From positions 1 through 44,080 of IMG/VR virus record IMGVR_UViG_3300031787_000240: a DNA stretch of 44,080 nucleotides. One strand, written 5' to 3'. Under the pieces are notes generated by a model. The model saw only the letters and a list, made by a program, of their open reading frames with translations, did not search any database and was not told where the DNA came from. The translations under genes were made by a program, and so were the position numbers. Below are positions 6,559 through 16,348 of this stretch, one piece after another. Numbering within the stretch: position 1 is the stretch's first letter; every line of letters begins with the position of its first letter. Origin of the DNA: a virus.

Positions 6559-7714
6559 CAGATACAGCAGGCAAACCCTGTTGGAAAACGGTGTCTACGA
6601 CCGCTTGGACGCTCTTGGCGGTGCTGATGCCCACCTTATCGTAGACAGGCACACAGACGAGTCCAAAGGTCTTCTGAGCGCCTCCAAGACGGATCACACG
6701 CCCGATAGACTGAGAGATTCCAATGTAGTCCATGTTACGCATAAACAGGACTGCCTCAAGTCCAGAGACATTGATACCTTCAGACAGAATAGAGTGGTGA
6801 AGAACCACAAACTTCTTGGAAGGATCTTTGCCCCAAGCATTCAGGGTATCAAAGAATACTTCACGGTTGACTTTCTGACCGTCAATAACACCACCAGTCT
6901 TAGCAGTGATATACATGCAGGAATAACCACGCTCAGTCAACTCCTTACGGAAGTCAGACTCACTCAGCAGTTTGATAATCTGTTTGGTAGAACGAGCACA
7001 GATCAGAATCTTACCCAGATCATTGTCGTCAATAGTATCCAGAAGATTCTGAGAGTCACGGTCAGCAATCATCTGTTTGTCCTGAACCATCTCAAGTTGC
7101 TTCACAACAACCTTAGGAGGAAGAATGTAACCTTCCTCAACCAACTTAGGAGCAGGAACATTACAGATGACTTTACCGTAGACTTCTACATCATTCATCC
7201 CAGGCTTGGAAACAGTAAGAGAATGCTTAGGAGTAGCAGTGAAGAAATAGCAGCGGTTAGCAGTAGAAGAGAAGTGCTCCGTAGCAGGGAAAAAGTTACG
7301 TTGGACGGAATTGTGCGCTTCATCAAAGTAAATGCAGTCAACGTTGATGTCCGCCTCTTGAAGACGGGGCAGAGAGTGATAGGTAGTGAAGATCAGTTGC
7401 TTGCGATATGCTTGCTTAGACCAGTTGTGAATAATAGCAGGGCGAGTGCTGCTGAAGTGATGAGTCTCACCACTATGAACGTGCATCACAGCAACATCAG
7501 TGTGAAATTCAAGAAACTCAGCAGAGAGTTGCTCGGCAAGCAGGATACGAGGAGCAACTACAACAATGACTCCAGCATCATAAGCATTCAGATAATCAAG
7601 AGAATCCTTGATCATGCACATAGTCTTACCACCGCCCGTAGGAACGATGATTTGACCCTTCTCAAACGCCAGCATAGCGTCAGTAGCATCCTGCTGGTGG
7701 GGACGGAGTTGCAT
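6545..7714 (-). CDS. SF2 DEAD/DEAH-box helicase (389 aa)
   Basis: ATP-dependent DNA/RNA helicase with the full SF2 set: Q-like LRPHQQDA near the N-terminus, Walker A PTGGGKT (residues 25-31), motif Ia VVAPRILLAEQL, motif II DEAH, motif III FTATP, motif V region HSILSEGINV, and motif VI QSIGRVIR with arginine fingers. I start at the ATG at 7714 because GAGGA precedes it and an extended -10 lies just upstream; the frame is open to an ATG at 7786 (413 aa). It lacks the N-terminal domain of T4 UvsW and is about 110 residues shorter, so I do not call it UvsW. Likely role: replication fork, recombination or transcript remodelling. Confidence 0.85.
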   Translation of the reverse strand: MQLRPHQQDATDAMLAFEKGQIIVPTGGGKTMCMIKDSLDYLNAYDAGVIVVVAPRILLAEQLSAEFLEFHTDVAVMHVHSGETHHFSSTRPAIIHNWSKQAYRKQLIFTTYHSLPRLQEADINVDCIYFDEAHNSVQRNFFPATEHFSSTANRCYFFTATPKHSLTVSKPGMNDVEVYGKVICNVPAPKLVEEGYILPPKVVVKQLEMVQDKQMIADRDSQNLLDTIDDNDLGKILICARSTKQIIKLLSESDFRKELTERGYSCMYITAKTGGVIDGQKVNREVFFDTLNAWGKDPSKKFVVLHHSILSEGINVSGLEAVLFMRNMDYIGISQSIGRVIRLGGAQKTFGLVCVPVYDKVGISTAKSVQAVVDTVFQQGLPAVSVVRR

Positions 7715-7738
7715 CACTTCCTCATCGACGATAGACTT

Positions 7739-7747
7739 ATTATAGCA
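7739..7747 (-). promoter_or_regulatory. Extended -10 element before the helicase
   Basis: TGCTATAAT on the minus strand, a perfect extended -10. No good -35 is visible at the right spacing. Transcription from here would begin around 7732, giving a short leader containing GAGGA before the ATG at 7714. This supports the shorter helicase start. Confidence 0.5.
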
Positions 7748-7835
7748 CGGAGGGGACTCTACCGATGAACCCTGTGCCAGTTTCATAACTGTCCCTTTAA
7801 GAGCTCATACTCTCATCTTCAACCGGGACAAAGGT

Positions 7836-7864
7836 AGTCTACAGGGTTTTTATGAGTTCGTCAA
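7836..7864 (-). promoter_or_regulatory. Sigma70-type promoter upstream of the helicase
   Basis: Minus strand: TTGACG, 17-base spacer, TAGACT (5/6 and 4/6 matches). It overlaps the last codons of the six-cysteine protein and precedes the helicase, marking the switch from the structural block on the right to the early block on the left. Confidence 0.55.
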
Positions 7865-8226
7865 GTGTTTTCTTTCCAGTCACTAATATGACTCAACTCA
7901 TGCTTAGTTTCCTCATCAAAACTATCAACAATAGTTTCATATTCATCCTCTGCCCATTTTCTATCTGATTCTTCCCATTTACCTAAGGGACAAGAAGCAG
8001 CAGAGAACTTTACTTTAGCAGCAAGAAAGCAACCACATTCTTTACATCTGTGTTGAATATCATCATAGGCAGGACAAGCCCTACAGGTGTTTATTCTTGC
8101 TCTCTGGATACCTTCAGACACGGCAACAGATGCTGTACCTTCAGCAAATGCTTTTCTTGCTATCTGTAGAGCAAAAGAAGCTAAGTTCTTACCTTGTTGT
8201 GATAAAGAAGGATACTCGTTTTCCAT
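7861..8226 (-). CDS. Six-cysteine zinc-ribbon-like protein (121 aa)
   Basis: A helical N-terminal half (LASFALQIARKAF) is followed by the metal-site-like signature C-x2-C-x9-C-x2-C-x-C-x12-C-P-x-G-K-W and an acidic C-terminal helix. The same signature with identical spacing forms most of the 51-aa protein at 24478-24633. The residues look like a small treble-clef or zinc-ribbon site, so zinc binding is inferred. It lies directly downstream (28 bases) of a glycine-rich adhesin that contains an eight-Cys insert, which suggests a role in fibre-tip assembly or metal loading; this is a hypothesis from context. Confidence 0.75.
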   Translation of the reverse strand: MENEYPSLSQQGKNLASFALQIARKAFAEGTASVAVSEGIQRARINTCRACPAYDDIQHRCKECGCFLAAKVKFSAASCPLGKWEESDRKWAEDEYETIVDSFDEETKHELSHISDWKENT

Positions 8227-8253
8227 TACAAACCATCATCTAGTTTATGTATC

Positions 8254-9432
8254 TTACTTCAGACCAAGGTATGCAGAGTCAACTCCATTAGCAGTATCAA
8301 TAGTATATCCAGAACCTGCTACTGCTCTACCTGCCGTTCCTCCTAATGTACCTGAAGCACCTGCCAATCCATTTGTGCGGTTTCCGTTAACACCAGTATT
8401 TCCAGTATCACCATTTTCACCATTTTGTCCCCAAGTTCCACCATCTCCACCATCTCCACCTTTTCCACCAGCTCCTGCATTAGTTCCACCAGCAGAACCA
8501 CCTACACCAGTTCCACCAAATGTTCTGGACTGTAGGTAACCTTGACCCAATCCGCCATCTGCGCCATCACCGCCAGCACCACCGTCTGTATTAACAGTAT
8601 AAGATACTGTTCTATCATAGAAACAGCAGAAACATTCTCCAGGGGTTCCTAATGCTCCACCACAGCAGTTATCTCCATTACCTTGTCTGCCGCTACAATA
8701 CTGTCCACCGGGGCAACCACAATTACCAGGACCACCTCTACTATATCCAGTTCCTACTCGTTCTGTATAACTGACAGTATATTGACCTCCACCACCTGTT
8801 CCACCATCTCCACCACCTCCGCCGCCACCGCCGCCGCCGTAGACTTGTGCAGAGGCACCAGAAGTCCTTACAGTAACTGTTCCGGTACTATTTGTGTTGA
8901 TATAGAGAGCATCACCACCATCTCCACCATTTATCGTTTCTGTTCCTGCAGATCCTCCATCACCAAGTATTACTCCAGTGATAAGAAGTAATACATTATA
9001 AACGGCAGTAGCATTTAGACTTGCTGCTGGTGTTGATGTAGTTGTTGACCCACTGGTTCCAGATAAATAAACTCTTTTTTCAATATTATATTGTAAGTTT
9101 GAATTCCAGAGTGAGGATGCTGCAATATTTAAGTTTAAATCTGTGTCAGATCCTTGTGTTAAATCATAATATTTTATAGAATTTCTAAACTGGGATAATT
9201 TTAAGTTACTTGATGTTGATATTCCACCACTCAAGGGTCCAGAAGTTCTATTTTCAGTACAATCTGGAACTATTGGTTCTGCTGTATTAACATTCGTATT
9301 TCTTCTAAGTTCAGATGCTTTTATGTTTCCTGATGATGTCCTCTTAAAGTTAGTTCTTAGGGAACTAAAAGATATAGATCCAGAAGCATAAAAAGGACCT
9401 GTTTCACTTGTTGTCGTTCTTGTTAAAGACAT
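8254..9432 (-). CDS. Glycine-rich tail-fibre tip adhesin with eight-Cys insert (392 aa)
   Basis: The N-terminal ~110 residues (SISFSSLRTNF, SSGNIKASELRRNTN, IVPDCTENR) resemble a conserved attachment domain of cyanophage structural proteins. A beta-strand region follows, then a C-terminal half of Gly-rich stretches (GGGGGGGGGGDGG, GTNAGAGGKGGDGGDGG) like the polyglycine-II sandwich of gp38-type adhesins. Between two Gly blocks lies an insert with eight Cys (about 8619-8730), alternating single and paired Cys. The gene overlaps the 549-aa fibre gene by one base, forming a shaft-tip pair. Expected at the tip of a long fibre, binding the host surface. The PGII fold is inferred from composition. 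Confidence 0.75.
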   Translation of the reverse strand: MSLTRTTTSETGPFYASGSISFSSLRTNFKRTSSGNIKASELRRNTNVNTAEPIVPDCTENRTSGPLSGGISTSSNLKLSQFRNSIKYYDLTQGSDTDLNLNIAASSLWNSNLQYNIEKRVYLSGTSGSTTTSTPAASLNATAVYNVLLLITGVILGDGGSAGTETINGGDGGDALYINTNSTGTVTVRTSGASAQVYGGGGGGGGGGDGGTGGGGQYTVSYTERVGTGYSRGGPGNCGCPGGQYCSGRQGNGDNCCGGALGTPGECFCCFYDRTVSYTVNTDGGAGGDGADGGLGQGYLQSRTFGGTGVGGSAGGTNAGAGGKGGDGGDGGTWGQNGENGDTGNTGVNGNRTNGLAGASGTLGGTAGRAVAGSGYTIDTANGVDSAYLGLK

Positions 9433-11081
9433 TAGAATAATCGAAGTGAAGTTGAACCAACACCTGGTACAGTAAATATAACTCTGCTTGGTGATGTTCC
9501 ATAGGTTATCTGAACAAACTCAGTTCCAACACCACTACTAATAAATCCACTAGTAGAACGAACTGAGAATGATGTAACATATCCACTAGCAACGTTCATT
9601 CCATCCGTCAATGTTAATGTATTTGCACGAATACCATTATTTACAGTTAAACCAGTATCTTGGAATCCAGAGTCAGTTCCAACACCAACATTAGTTCCTA
9701 ATCCAACAAAACTAGAACCATTAAAGTTTGCACTTCCAGTTACCTTCAGTGTACTGATAGTACTAACTCCAGAAGTGGTGTAGATGTTTGATGTTATAAT
9801 AGGATCTAGATTTAAAGTTCCACTAATAGAACCAGCAACAGTTAAGTTACCACCAAACCAGGCATTGCCCGTAACTGTTGATGTACCAACAACATGTAAC
9901 TTATGGGTTGGAATCGTCTGGTTAATACCAAGATTACCATCCCATGTTAGGGTCATTCTTTCGGAGTTAGTCTGACCATAAATCCACTTAAAGTTTCCAG
10001 TGCTACCAGCACCAGTACCATTGTGGAGTACAGTTCTAATATCTCCGGTATCATTGTTGATTAACTCTAGAGTCTTGCTTAAGTTACCAAATCTTAAAAT
10101 AGCATTGCTGTTCCCAATACCTATAGACTGACCAATACTAATTCTAGATTGACTATCAGTAGAGATAACCTCAAGTAATGTAGCATTTGACTTTCTAATT
10201 TGGAAGTCTGATGTTGGTTCTGCTGTTCCTACTCCAATTCTTCCAGAGTCTAGTGCTGCAAAAGAAGTTCCACCAGTTCCAACGTGCAATAGTTTGGTAA
10301 CAGTAGTGATACCAGATGGTGTTGCTGTAACTTCAATAGAATCTACTACAAGTTTAGATGCAGTTACTACTCCAACAGTAATATTTGGAGTTCCAATTAG
10401 TCCTCTTGCGGTTGTAGCAATACCAACGACATTTCCAGTTAAATCGCCAACAAATGTTGTTGCAGTAACGATACCACTATCAACAGTAACTGTACCTACT
10501 TTTAGTGATGTGAATGTTGAAACTCCAGTAGAATAAACATCACCAACTAAACCACCTCTGAAAGTCCCATAGAAGTCAGATGCTGTTATGATACCAGTTG
10601 CCTTAATACTTCCAGTTGAGTTAATACCAATACCATTTTGCGTATTTGGATTACCTCCAATTTGAAATACATATCTTGGATCTGTTGTTGCTACGCCAAC
10701 ATTTCCAGCAGCGTAAATGCTAGTAAATCCTAAACCAACATCAACATCAACCCACTGTGACGTTGGAAGGTTACTTAGAGTTGAACCATCACCATAAAAT
10801 GAAACTACACCAGATACTGCCGTAACAATACCGCTAGAACTGATTGATAGGTTACCAATAGAAGCGGAGGTTAAAGTTGTAACACCACTTACATTTAATG
10901 TTTTACTATGAAGTTGGTCTGCTGTTGCTAGTCCAACAACTTTGGCAGTTCCTCTTACGTCCAAAACTTCAGTTGGAATCGTGGTGCCGATTCCAACCAA
11001 ACCGTTTGAATTTACAACTAAGTTATCATAATCAACCTGGACGCCATTACGAAAATTAAACGACTTTCTATAATCTGCCAT
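9432..11081 (-). CDS. Tail-fibre-like structural protein with GIGT repeats (549 aa)
   Basis: Starts MADYRKSFNFRNGVQVDYDNL. The chain is beta-rich, low in charged residues and built on repeats around GIGTTxPTxxLDVxG (residues ~31-45, ~124-140, ~280-290, ~390-405), a pattern common in trimeric fibre stalks. The C-terminus (SRVIFTVPGVGSTSLRLF) probably interacts with the tip protein encoded next, whose start overlaps this stop by one base. A late promoter CATAAATA lies 18 bases before the ATG. Likely a trimeric fibre shaft; host-range role inferred. Confidence 0.75.
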   Translation of the reverse strand: MADYRKSFNFRNGVQVDYDNLVVNSNGLVGIGTTIPTEVLDVRGTAKVVGLATADQLHSKTLNVSGVTTLTSASIGNLSISSSGIVTAVSGVVSFYGDGSTLSNLPTSQWVDVDVGLGFTSIYAAGNVGVATTDPRYVFQIGGNPNTQNGIGINSTGSIKATGIITASDFYGTFRGGLVGDVYSTGVSTFTSLKVGTVTVDSGIVTATTFVGDLTGNVVGIATTARGLIGTPNITVGVVTASKLVVDSIEVTATPSGITTVTKLLHVGTGGTSFAALDSGRIGVGTAEPTSDFQIRKSNATLLEVISTDSQSRISIGQSIGIGNSNAILRFGNLSKTLELINNDTGDIRTVLHNGTGAGSTGNFKWIYGQTNSERMTLTWDGNLGINQTIPTHKLHVVGTSTVTGNAWFGGNLTVAGSISGTLNLDPIITSNIYTTSGVSTISTLKVTGSANFNGSSFVGLGTNVGVGTDSGFQDTGLTVNNGIRANTLTLTDGMNVASGYVTSFSVRSTSGFISSGVGTEFVQITYGTSPSRVIFTVPGVGSTSLRLF

Positions 11082-11098
11082 CTTAGACGGTTTTTAAG

Positions 11099-14000
11099 TT
11101 ATTTATGATTCTGGTCGTCAACCTTTCTAGAAAGTTCTTTAATAGCCTCAACCAGTAGAGGAACAATCTTATGGTAGTCAACCGCAAGGTAACCATTATC
11201 TCTAGTTGTGACTGCCTCTGGTAGAATCTTCTCAATTTCTTGAGCGATAAGACCAACATCATGACCAGTCTTGTTGGACTTTTCATTCCAATCAAATGTG
11301 TTACCACTGATTGATAGAACCTTTTCTAGTGGATTATCAATTCTAGTGATGTTATCCTTCAATCTTTCGTCAGAAGACCAGAAAGCAGTAATATCATCAG
11401 TTACGCTCAAGATACCAGTGATTGTTGTATTAGTTTGGATTGCAACAAGAGTGCTTCCACCATTTGCATTGAGTTTTAGATTTCCAGACTGAGTATCAAT
11501 AGTATTGTCATCAGTAACGGCAATTTTAATGTTACCAAAACTACCAGCGGAAGAAACTAGAGTAGATGAAGAATCAATAACTAGATTTCCACTTACGGTT
11601 AGGTTTCCAGTTACATTAGCATTTCCACCAACATTCAAGTTCTTCGCAATACCAACACCACCACTAACTGTGACTGCACCAGTACTGAAATCAGTTGACT
11701 GTGTAGTATCAGTTACTTTTAGTGGTGCAGAAATAGTAGTTGTATCATTAATTTTAACTTCTTTGTTGAACTTAACTGGACCATCAAACTGAGACAGAAC
11801 AGTACCAGAGTTTCCACCTTCAACTAGAAGTCTTTGCTTAACAATAACTTCATCAAATACAACACTCAAACTAGAAGGATCTTCACCAGTTATTGTTGGT
11901 ACTGGAATATCAAATACTTCTTCTTGACCAGTAGCAGAGTTAATCTTCTTATTACCAATGAAGAAGTCGCCAACGCTGTTCATACCAGTATAAACAACGA
12001 TACCGCAGTTCTTCTCTTGTGCTTGTGCGAGGTAGTCTTCCTTATCACTCAGACTCTTGACCTGAACTTGTGGAAGTGCAGTTGAATAGTTACCTGGACC
12101 ATAACCAAGATATTCAAATGTATGTCCAGAAGCACGTAAGTATGAAGGTCTACGGAACTCAATAGCCTTAGGTGTGATCTTCTTAATAAGAGCACCACCA
12201 GAATGGTTTTGCTTCAGAGTTCCTAAAGCACCACGAATAACACTGACTTCATTGTTACCAGAACCAGCAAGAGTGCTGGTTACAACTCTCATAATCTCAT
12301 CATCAACTTGGATATATGAACCAAGTTCAAATCTATTGGTAGTTGAAATACCAGAGTTTGTAGTTTTAATATGAAGTGTAGTCTGATTGGAGATATTAGA
12401 CTGAAGAATAGCAGTCTCGTTTCCGTAGAAGAAGAATCCTCTTGCTCCAAGATTCTCACCATCAACATCAGAGGTCTTATCATTGGAAGATAGACCATGC
12501 TTCAACAGATACTTAGGAGAAGTAAGTGATGCACTCGTCTTAGCACTAACTGTTGTGGTTGTGATACCAGTAACTAGATAGTCGCCTAAGTTTTGATCTG
12601 TAGAGTTCTTAACGGTGAGTCTATTACCAACCACAAAACCATGAGGTTCAGACATTGTAAAGGTGGTAATACCAGTTGCTGAAGTAAATGCTGAAGAAGA
12701 AACAGTTAGTTCAGGTGCAATGTTCAGTAGATATTGCCCTTGAACAATTCTTGGATCCTTATCAGTAATAGCAATAGCAACTTGATTTTTAGCAGGAACA
12801 CCAGTAATACGATAGTATCCACCAGCAGTTGTTCCAATACCTGTGATTTGAACGGTATTACCAATAACTGTTGAAATACCAGCAGTTGTTACAGTTAAAC
12901 CAGCGCCTACTCCACCACCAATTCTTCCAGTATCAAAGTCTAGTTCTTCGCCATTTGTATAACCAGAACCACCAACAGTAATATCTACAGAGGATACAGC
13001 ATTACCAGCAACTGTTACAGTGGCGGTAGCGCCATCCCAAGTTGATGTTCCATTATTAAAGAGTTTTACATTATAGTAAGTTCCATTGGTATATCCACTA
13101 CCACCAGTAAAGGAACTATAAGTTACAATTCCATTAAAACCATGCTCTCTAGCGAATGTTAAAGTTGCAACTCCAACAGTTGCACTTGGGAATGAAGTTG
13201 TAACTCCAGTGATAGGAAGACCAATACCAAGAGCTGGGAGTAAAATATCAACAGTTTCTCTTGTAAGACTCTTCTTAAGATCATCAGTTACAACATCGCC
13301 AATAGGAGATCTCTTAGCGTATGTTTTACTTGAGTTTGGATTATCACTGATATTATCTCTATCCAACTGTGGATATAGATCTTTAACATTTTGACTATAG
13401 GAATGTCCAGTGAATTCAGTTTCAACAGTATTACCAGCATTTAACACATACAAGTGATAAACACCATCTTGAACATCCTTAATATATGGAGAGATGACCT
13501 CGTTTCTATAAACATAGAAGTTCTCATTCCAATCATTTCTTTCTAATCTTGGAAGAGCAGTTGTTCTACTGCTTGTATCATTTGTAAATGAACCAGTAGA
13601 ATGAGTTATACCATAAACATCTGCTGTTGAGTGAGTAAATGTCTTATCATCAACTACAGAAGCAACAGTAAATACTCCATTATATCCCTTATTAACAGTT
13701 CCAGCAGTGTTTCCAGTGCTGGTTACATTTCTGATGATAATCTTCTCACCAACTCTTACATTATGTGGTAGTTCTGTAATAACAGTAACTGTAGAAGAAC
13801 TCGTTGAGCAGGTGCTGATGAATCTTGGGTTTCTGTTATAATCATAGTCAGATGTTGTAATTCCAGTAGCAGTAAAGTCAGCGTTAGATCTTGCTCCAGT
13901 AGTGCTGGACTCCTGAATAACAAATCCTTCTTCTGGATCCTTTGCATTATCAAACTCTTTTGGAACTACAACTCTAAACTTATAGAGTTTCTCATCAAGA

Positions 14001-16348
14001 CTTCTTGGATCTTCTGTTCTATTAAAGAATGATGGATTTGATGCAGAACCAAGAGTTCCAGTTCCTAGAGTATTAAATGCTGTGTAGATAGCATTATTAT
14101 GGGATGAATGAATAAACCAATTGTTATTTGCAGCATCAAACTGAATAGGTGAACCAATTTCACCAGCAGCCTTATCACTTACTCTACTAATAACTTTAAT
14201 ATTCGTTCCACCATATAGTGTAATGAATGCACTATTCTCAGCATTCGTTGCTGAAGATGCTATCTTAATTTGAGTTGAAGACTCTTTAATAACATAATAA
14301 ATGGTGTGTGGATTAATATTCTCTGGTAGGTCTCCACTATCACTGATGAGTAGAATCTTTTCACCAGTTAGTAAGTTATGTGTTCCAATAGTCAGAACGC
14401 TAGATGAAACGCTACTTACAGAGTATTGTTTAAATGAACTAGATGTTCCTAGAGCAGAGGTAATACCAGATGTGCTAATGGCATTATCAACCATTAGGAT
14501 ATTTGCACTGTAGGTAGTTCCAGATCCAACGAACGATAGTTGATCGTTCAGTTTAGCACCAACTCTATAACCTTGAACAAGAACTGGTGGAGCAATGTTC
14601 TTATCATTGTAACCATAAAGATATAGATGGCTTGAAATACCAACAGAAGTTGTTAAACCAACATCTAGTTGTACCCAGTCAATACTCTCTTCTGTCGCTA
14701 CAATTGCTTTTGGTGTAATAACAGAAGTAATAAATGCTTTATTGTCCTTCGCAAATGCTTCTGCCTTAAATCCTTCTGCGTTCAGTGAGAACTGACCAAA
14801 GTTTGAGTTAGAGTTTGTGATACTGAAGTCAGCACCAGTTCTACCATCAAAGTGATATGAAAAACCAATAGCAAATACAGAGACGACCTGAATAAAGGCA
14901 TCGTTCGAACCTTTAATATGACTAGATTCCCATCCAGTTCTATAGAGAGCATCAGAGTCTAGGTGATAAACTTTATTAGAATCTGTAGATGAAGATTCAC
15001 TTGAAAGTGATGCACCAGTTACTTTAGAAACCGTAATACCTTCATACGCTCTAGAAGACTCATTATACTTAACAAATGCTCTGTCGTCTTTCTGTAGAGA
15101 AACAGCAGTAAACTGAGCAACAACCATCGAACGGAAACCAGATGCCTTAGCACCATCGGCATGAAGACCGTTCATACCATAAACTGAACGCAAGGAACAG
15201 TTAAAGATATATGGAGAAGCACCACCAACAGTATCAGTCTCGATAGTAACTGTTGCTCCAGAAGCACTAGGAGAAGCAGGAAGATTGTTTCTTACAAATG
15301 GTAGTAGATAAGTAAACTGAGTTTCGCTGCTTACACTTTGAACTGTGGTTGATACATTATAGTCATCAACACTTACACCTTTAACTTTGATAGGTGTACC
15401 AGTTGTAAGACCATGTGCTGTAGATGTAGTAACTGTAATAACACTACCAGGAGTGAAACTATCTCCAGAAATAATGGTAGAGATATTAACTGGGTCAGCA
15501 GCAAATGCGCCAACAATTTCCCACTCAGAACGCTTCTTAGCAAAACCTAGTGGTTCAGCTGGCCACTTCTGGTCAATATTTCTGCCAGTTTCCGAATTAA
15601 ATGCATTCGAAAGCTTGCTATAATACATGTCGAGGTCTGTAATGGAATATCCAGTAGGGATATTCACACCATCAGCATACTCAAAACAAGTTAGTTTGTG
15701 GTGAGAGAATGTTGGTTTTGACTGATTACCAGAACCAAAGTTTGATGCATCAGTATATACTAGACCACTCTGGTCACCATCAAAGATAGAAAACTGCCAG
15801 AAGTAACAAGCACCTGTGATTCTGAAAATAGAAGAACCTGCTACATTAGTATCAGTTGGGTTTGGTACATACTTAGGACGAATCTTAGTCTTTCTAAGGT
15901 CTAAACCAACAATTGAAGTACCTCTAGGTACAACAACACCACCATGAATACTATTAAACTTATAAAGAATATTTTCTTGCTGCGTTAGATCAAATACTGA
16001 AGATGATGTAAGAGTTAATTCTGTAGATGCTACGGTCTCTGAACCAGCTGGAGATACGGCAGTAGCAGTTCCACTTACATCTTTAATAGCATATCCAGGT
16101 CTATTATCAATGACGTGTTCGCCAGGAAATAAAAGAATTGTAGTTTTCTCTACAATATCATTATCACTTCCCCTCAAATATGAGAATCTCGCTGCCTCTA
16201 GCAGTGCTCTCTGAATCGTTTTGAAAGGTTTTGTTAACGAATTACCTTGATTCTCGATAGAATCGGTAGCATCAAGGTCACTTGGGTTAACATAGAGAAT
16301 ACGCCCTTCAGTATTCTTTATGAAATTTTCCAGTTTGTTTAAAGGCAT
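11099..16348 (-). CDS. Giant tail fibre/tailspike-like protein with S74 chaperone (1,749 aa)
   Basis: Largest gene of the window. The N-terminus (GRILYVNPSDLDATDSIENQ ... KPFKTIQRALLEAA, residues ~14-60) is the entry of a right-handed beta-helix of the pectate-lyase type. Long beta-rich stretches follow, with repeated GGSGYTNG modules near residues 1075-1130. The last ~100 residues form an intramolecular chaperone of the endosialidase (peptidase S74) type: SSDERLKDN carries the Ser and Lys of the self-cleaving dyad, followed by LEKVLSISGNTFDW, GLIAQEIEKILPEAV and a final coiled-coil helix. It would trimerise the fibre, then cut itself off. A late promoter lies 33 bases upstream. Confidence 0.85.
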   Translation of the reverse strand: MPLNKLENFIKNTEGRILYVNPSDLDATDSIENQGNSLTKPFKTIQRALLEAARFSYLRGSDNDIVEKTTILLFPGEHVIDNRPGYAIKDVSGTATAVSPAGSETVASTELTLTSSSVFDLTQQENILYKFNSIHGGVVVPRGTSIVGLDLRKTKIRPKYVPNPTDTNVAGSSIFRITGACYFWQFSIFDGDQSGLVYTDASNFGSGNQSKPTFSHHKLTCFEYADGVNIPTGYSITDLDMYYSKLSNAFNSETGRNIDQKWPAEPLGFAKKRSEWEIVGAFAADPVNISTIISGDSFTPGSVITVTTSTAHGLTTGTPIKVKGVSVDDYNVSTTVQSVSSETQFTYLLPFVRNNLPASPSASGATVTIETDTVGGASPYIFNCSLRSVYGMNGLHADGAKASGFRSMVVAQFTAVSLQKDDRAFVKYNESSRAYEGITVSKVTGASLSSESSSTDSNKVYHLDSDALYRTGWESSHIKGSNDAFIQVVSVFAIGFSYHFDGRTGADFSITNSNSNFGQFSLNAEGFKAEAFAKDNKAFITSVITPKAIVATEESIDWVQLDVGLTTSVGISSHLYLYGYNDKNIAPPVLVQGYRVGAKLNDQLSFVGSGTTYSANILMVDNAISTSGITSALGTSSSFKQYSVSSVSSSVLTIGTHNLLTGEKILLISDSGDLPENINPHTIYYVIKESSTQIKIASSATNAENSAFITLYGGTNIKVISRVSDKAAGEIGSPIQFDAANNNWFIHSSHNNAIYTAFNTLGTGTLGSASNPSFFNRTEDPRSLDEKLYKFRVVVPKEFDNAKDPEEGFVIQESSTTGARSNADFTATGITTSDYDYNRNPRFISTCSTSSSTVTVITELPHNVRVGEKIIIRNVTSTGNTAGTVNKGYNGVFTVASVVDDKTFTHSTADVYGITHSTGSFTNDTSSRTTALPRLERNDWNENFYVYRNEVISPYIKDVQDGVYHLYVLNAGNTVETEFTGHSYSQNVKDLYPQLDRDNISDNPNSSKTYAKRSPIGDVVTDDLKKSLTRETVDILLPALGIGLPITGVTTSFPSATVGVATLTFAREHGFNGIVTYSSFTGGSGYTNGTYYNVKLFNNGTSTWDGATATVTVAGNAVSSVDITVGGSGYTNGEELDFDTGRIGGGVGAGLTVTTAGISTVIGNTVQITGIGTTAGGYYRITGVPAKNQVAIAITDKDPRIVQGQYLLNIAPELTVSSSAFTSATGITTFTMSEPHGFVVGNRLTVKNSTDQNLGDYLVTGITTTTVSAKTSASLTSPKYLLKHGLSSNDKTSDVDGENLGARGFFFYGNETAILQSNISNQTTLHIKTTNSGISTTNRFELGSYIQVDDEIMRVVTSTLAGSGNNEVSVIRGALGTLKQNHSGGALIKKITPKAIEFRRPSYLRASGHTFEYLGYGPGNYSTALPQVQVKSLSDKEDYLAQAQEKNCGIVVYTGMNSVGDFFIGNKKINSATGQEEVFDIPVPTITGEDPSSLSVVFDEVIVKQRLLVEGGNSGTVLSQFDGPVKFNKEVKINDTTTISAPLKVTDTTQSTDFSTGAVTVSGGVGIAKNLNVGGNANVTGNLTVSGNLVIDSSSTLVSSAGSFGNIKIAVTDDNTIDTQSGNLKLNANGGSTLVAIQTNTTITGILSVTDDITAFWSSDERLKDNITRIDNPLEKVLSISGNTFDWNEKSNKTGHDVGLIAQEIEKILPEAVTTRDNGYLAVDYHKIVPLLVEAIKELSRKVDDQNHK
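11100..11107 (-). promoter_or_regulatory. Late promoter (CATAAATA) of the 549-aa fibre gene
   Basis: CATAAATA on the minus strand, inside the last codons of the 1,749-aa gene and about 18 bases before the ATG at 11081. The leader between it and the ATG contains TAAAAACCGT, which also occurs in the leader of the collagen gene at 24353. Confidence 0.6.

Noticed and set aside
6581-7768. Long plus-strand ORF (395 codons) opposite the helicase
   Set aside because: It is the exact mirror of the helicase gene; the protein has no recognisable pattern, while the minus strand shows all SF2 motifs.
6545-7786. Naming the helicase uvsW
   Set aside because: It lacks the UvsW N-terminal domain, is much shorter, and the sequence around its motifs differs from T4 UvsW as I remember it.
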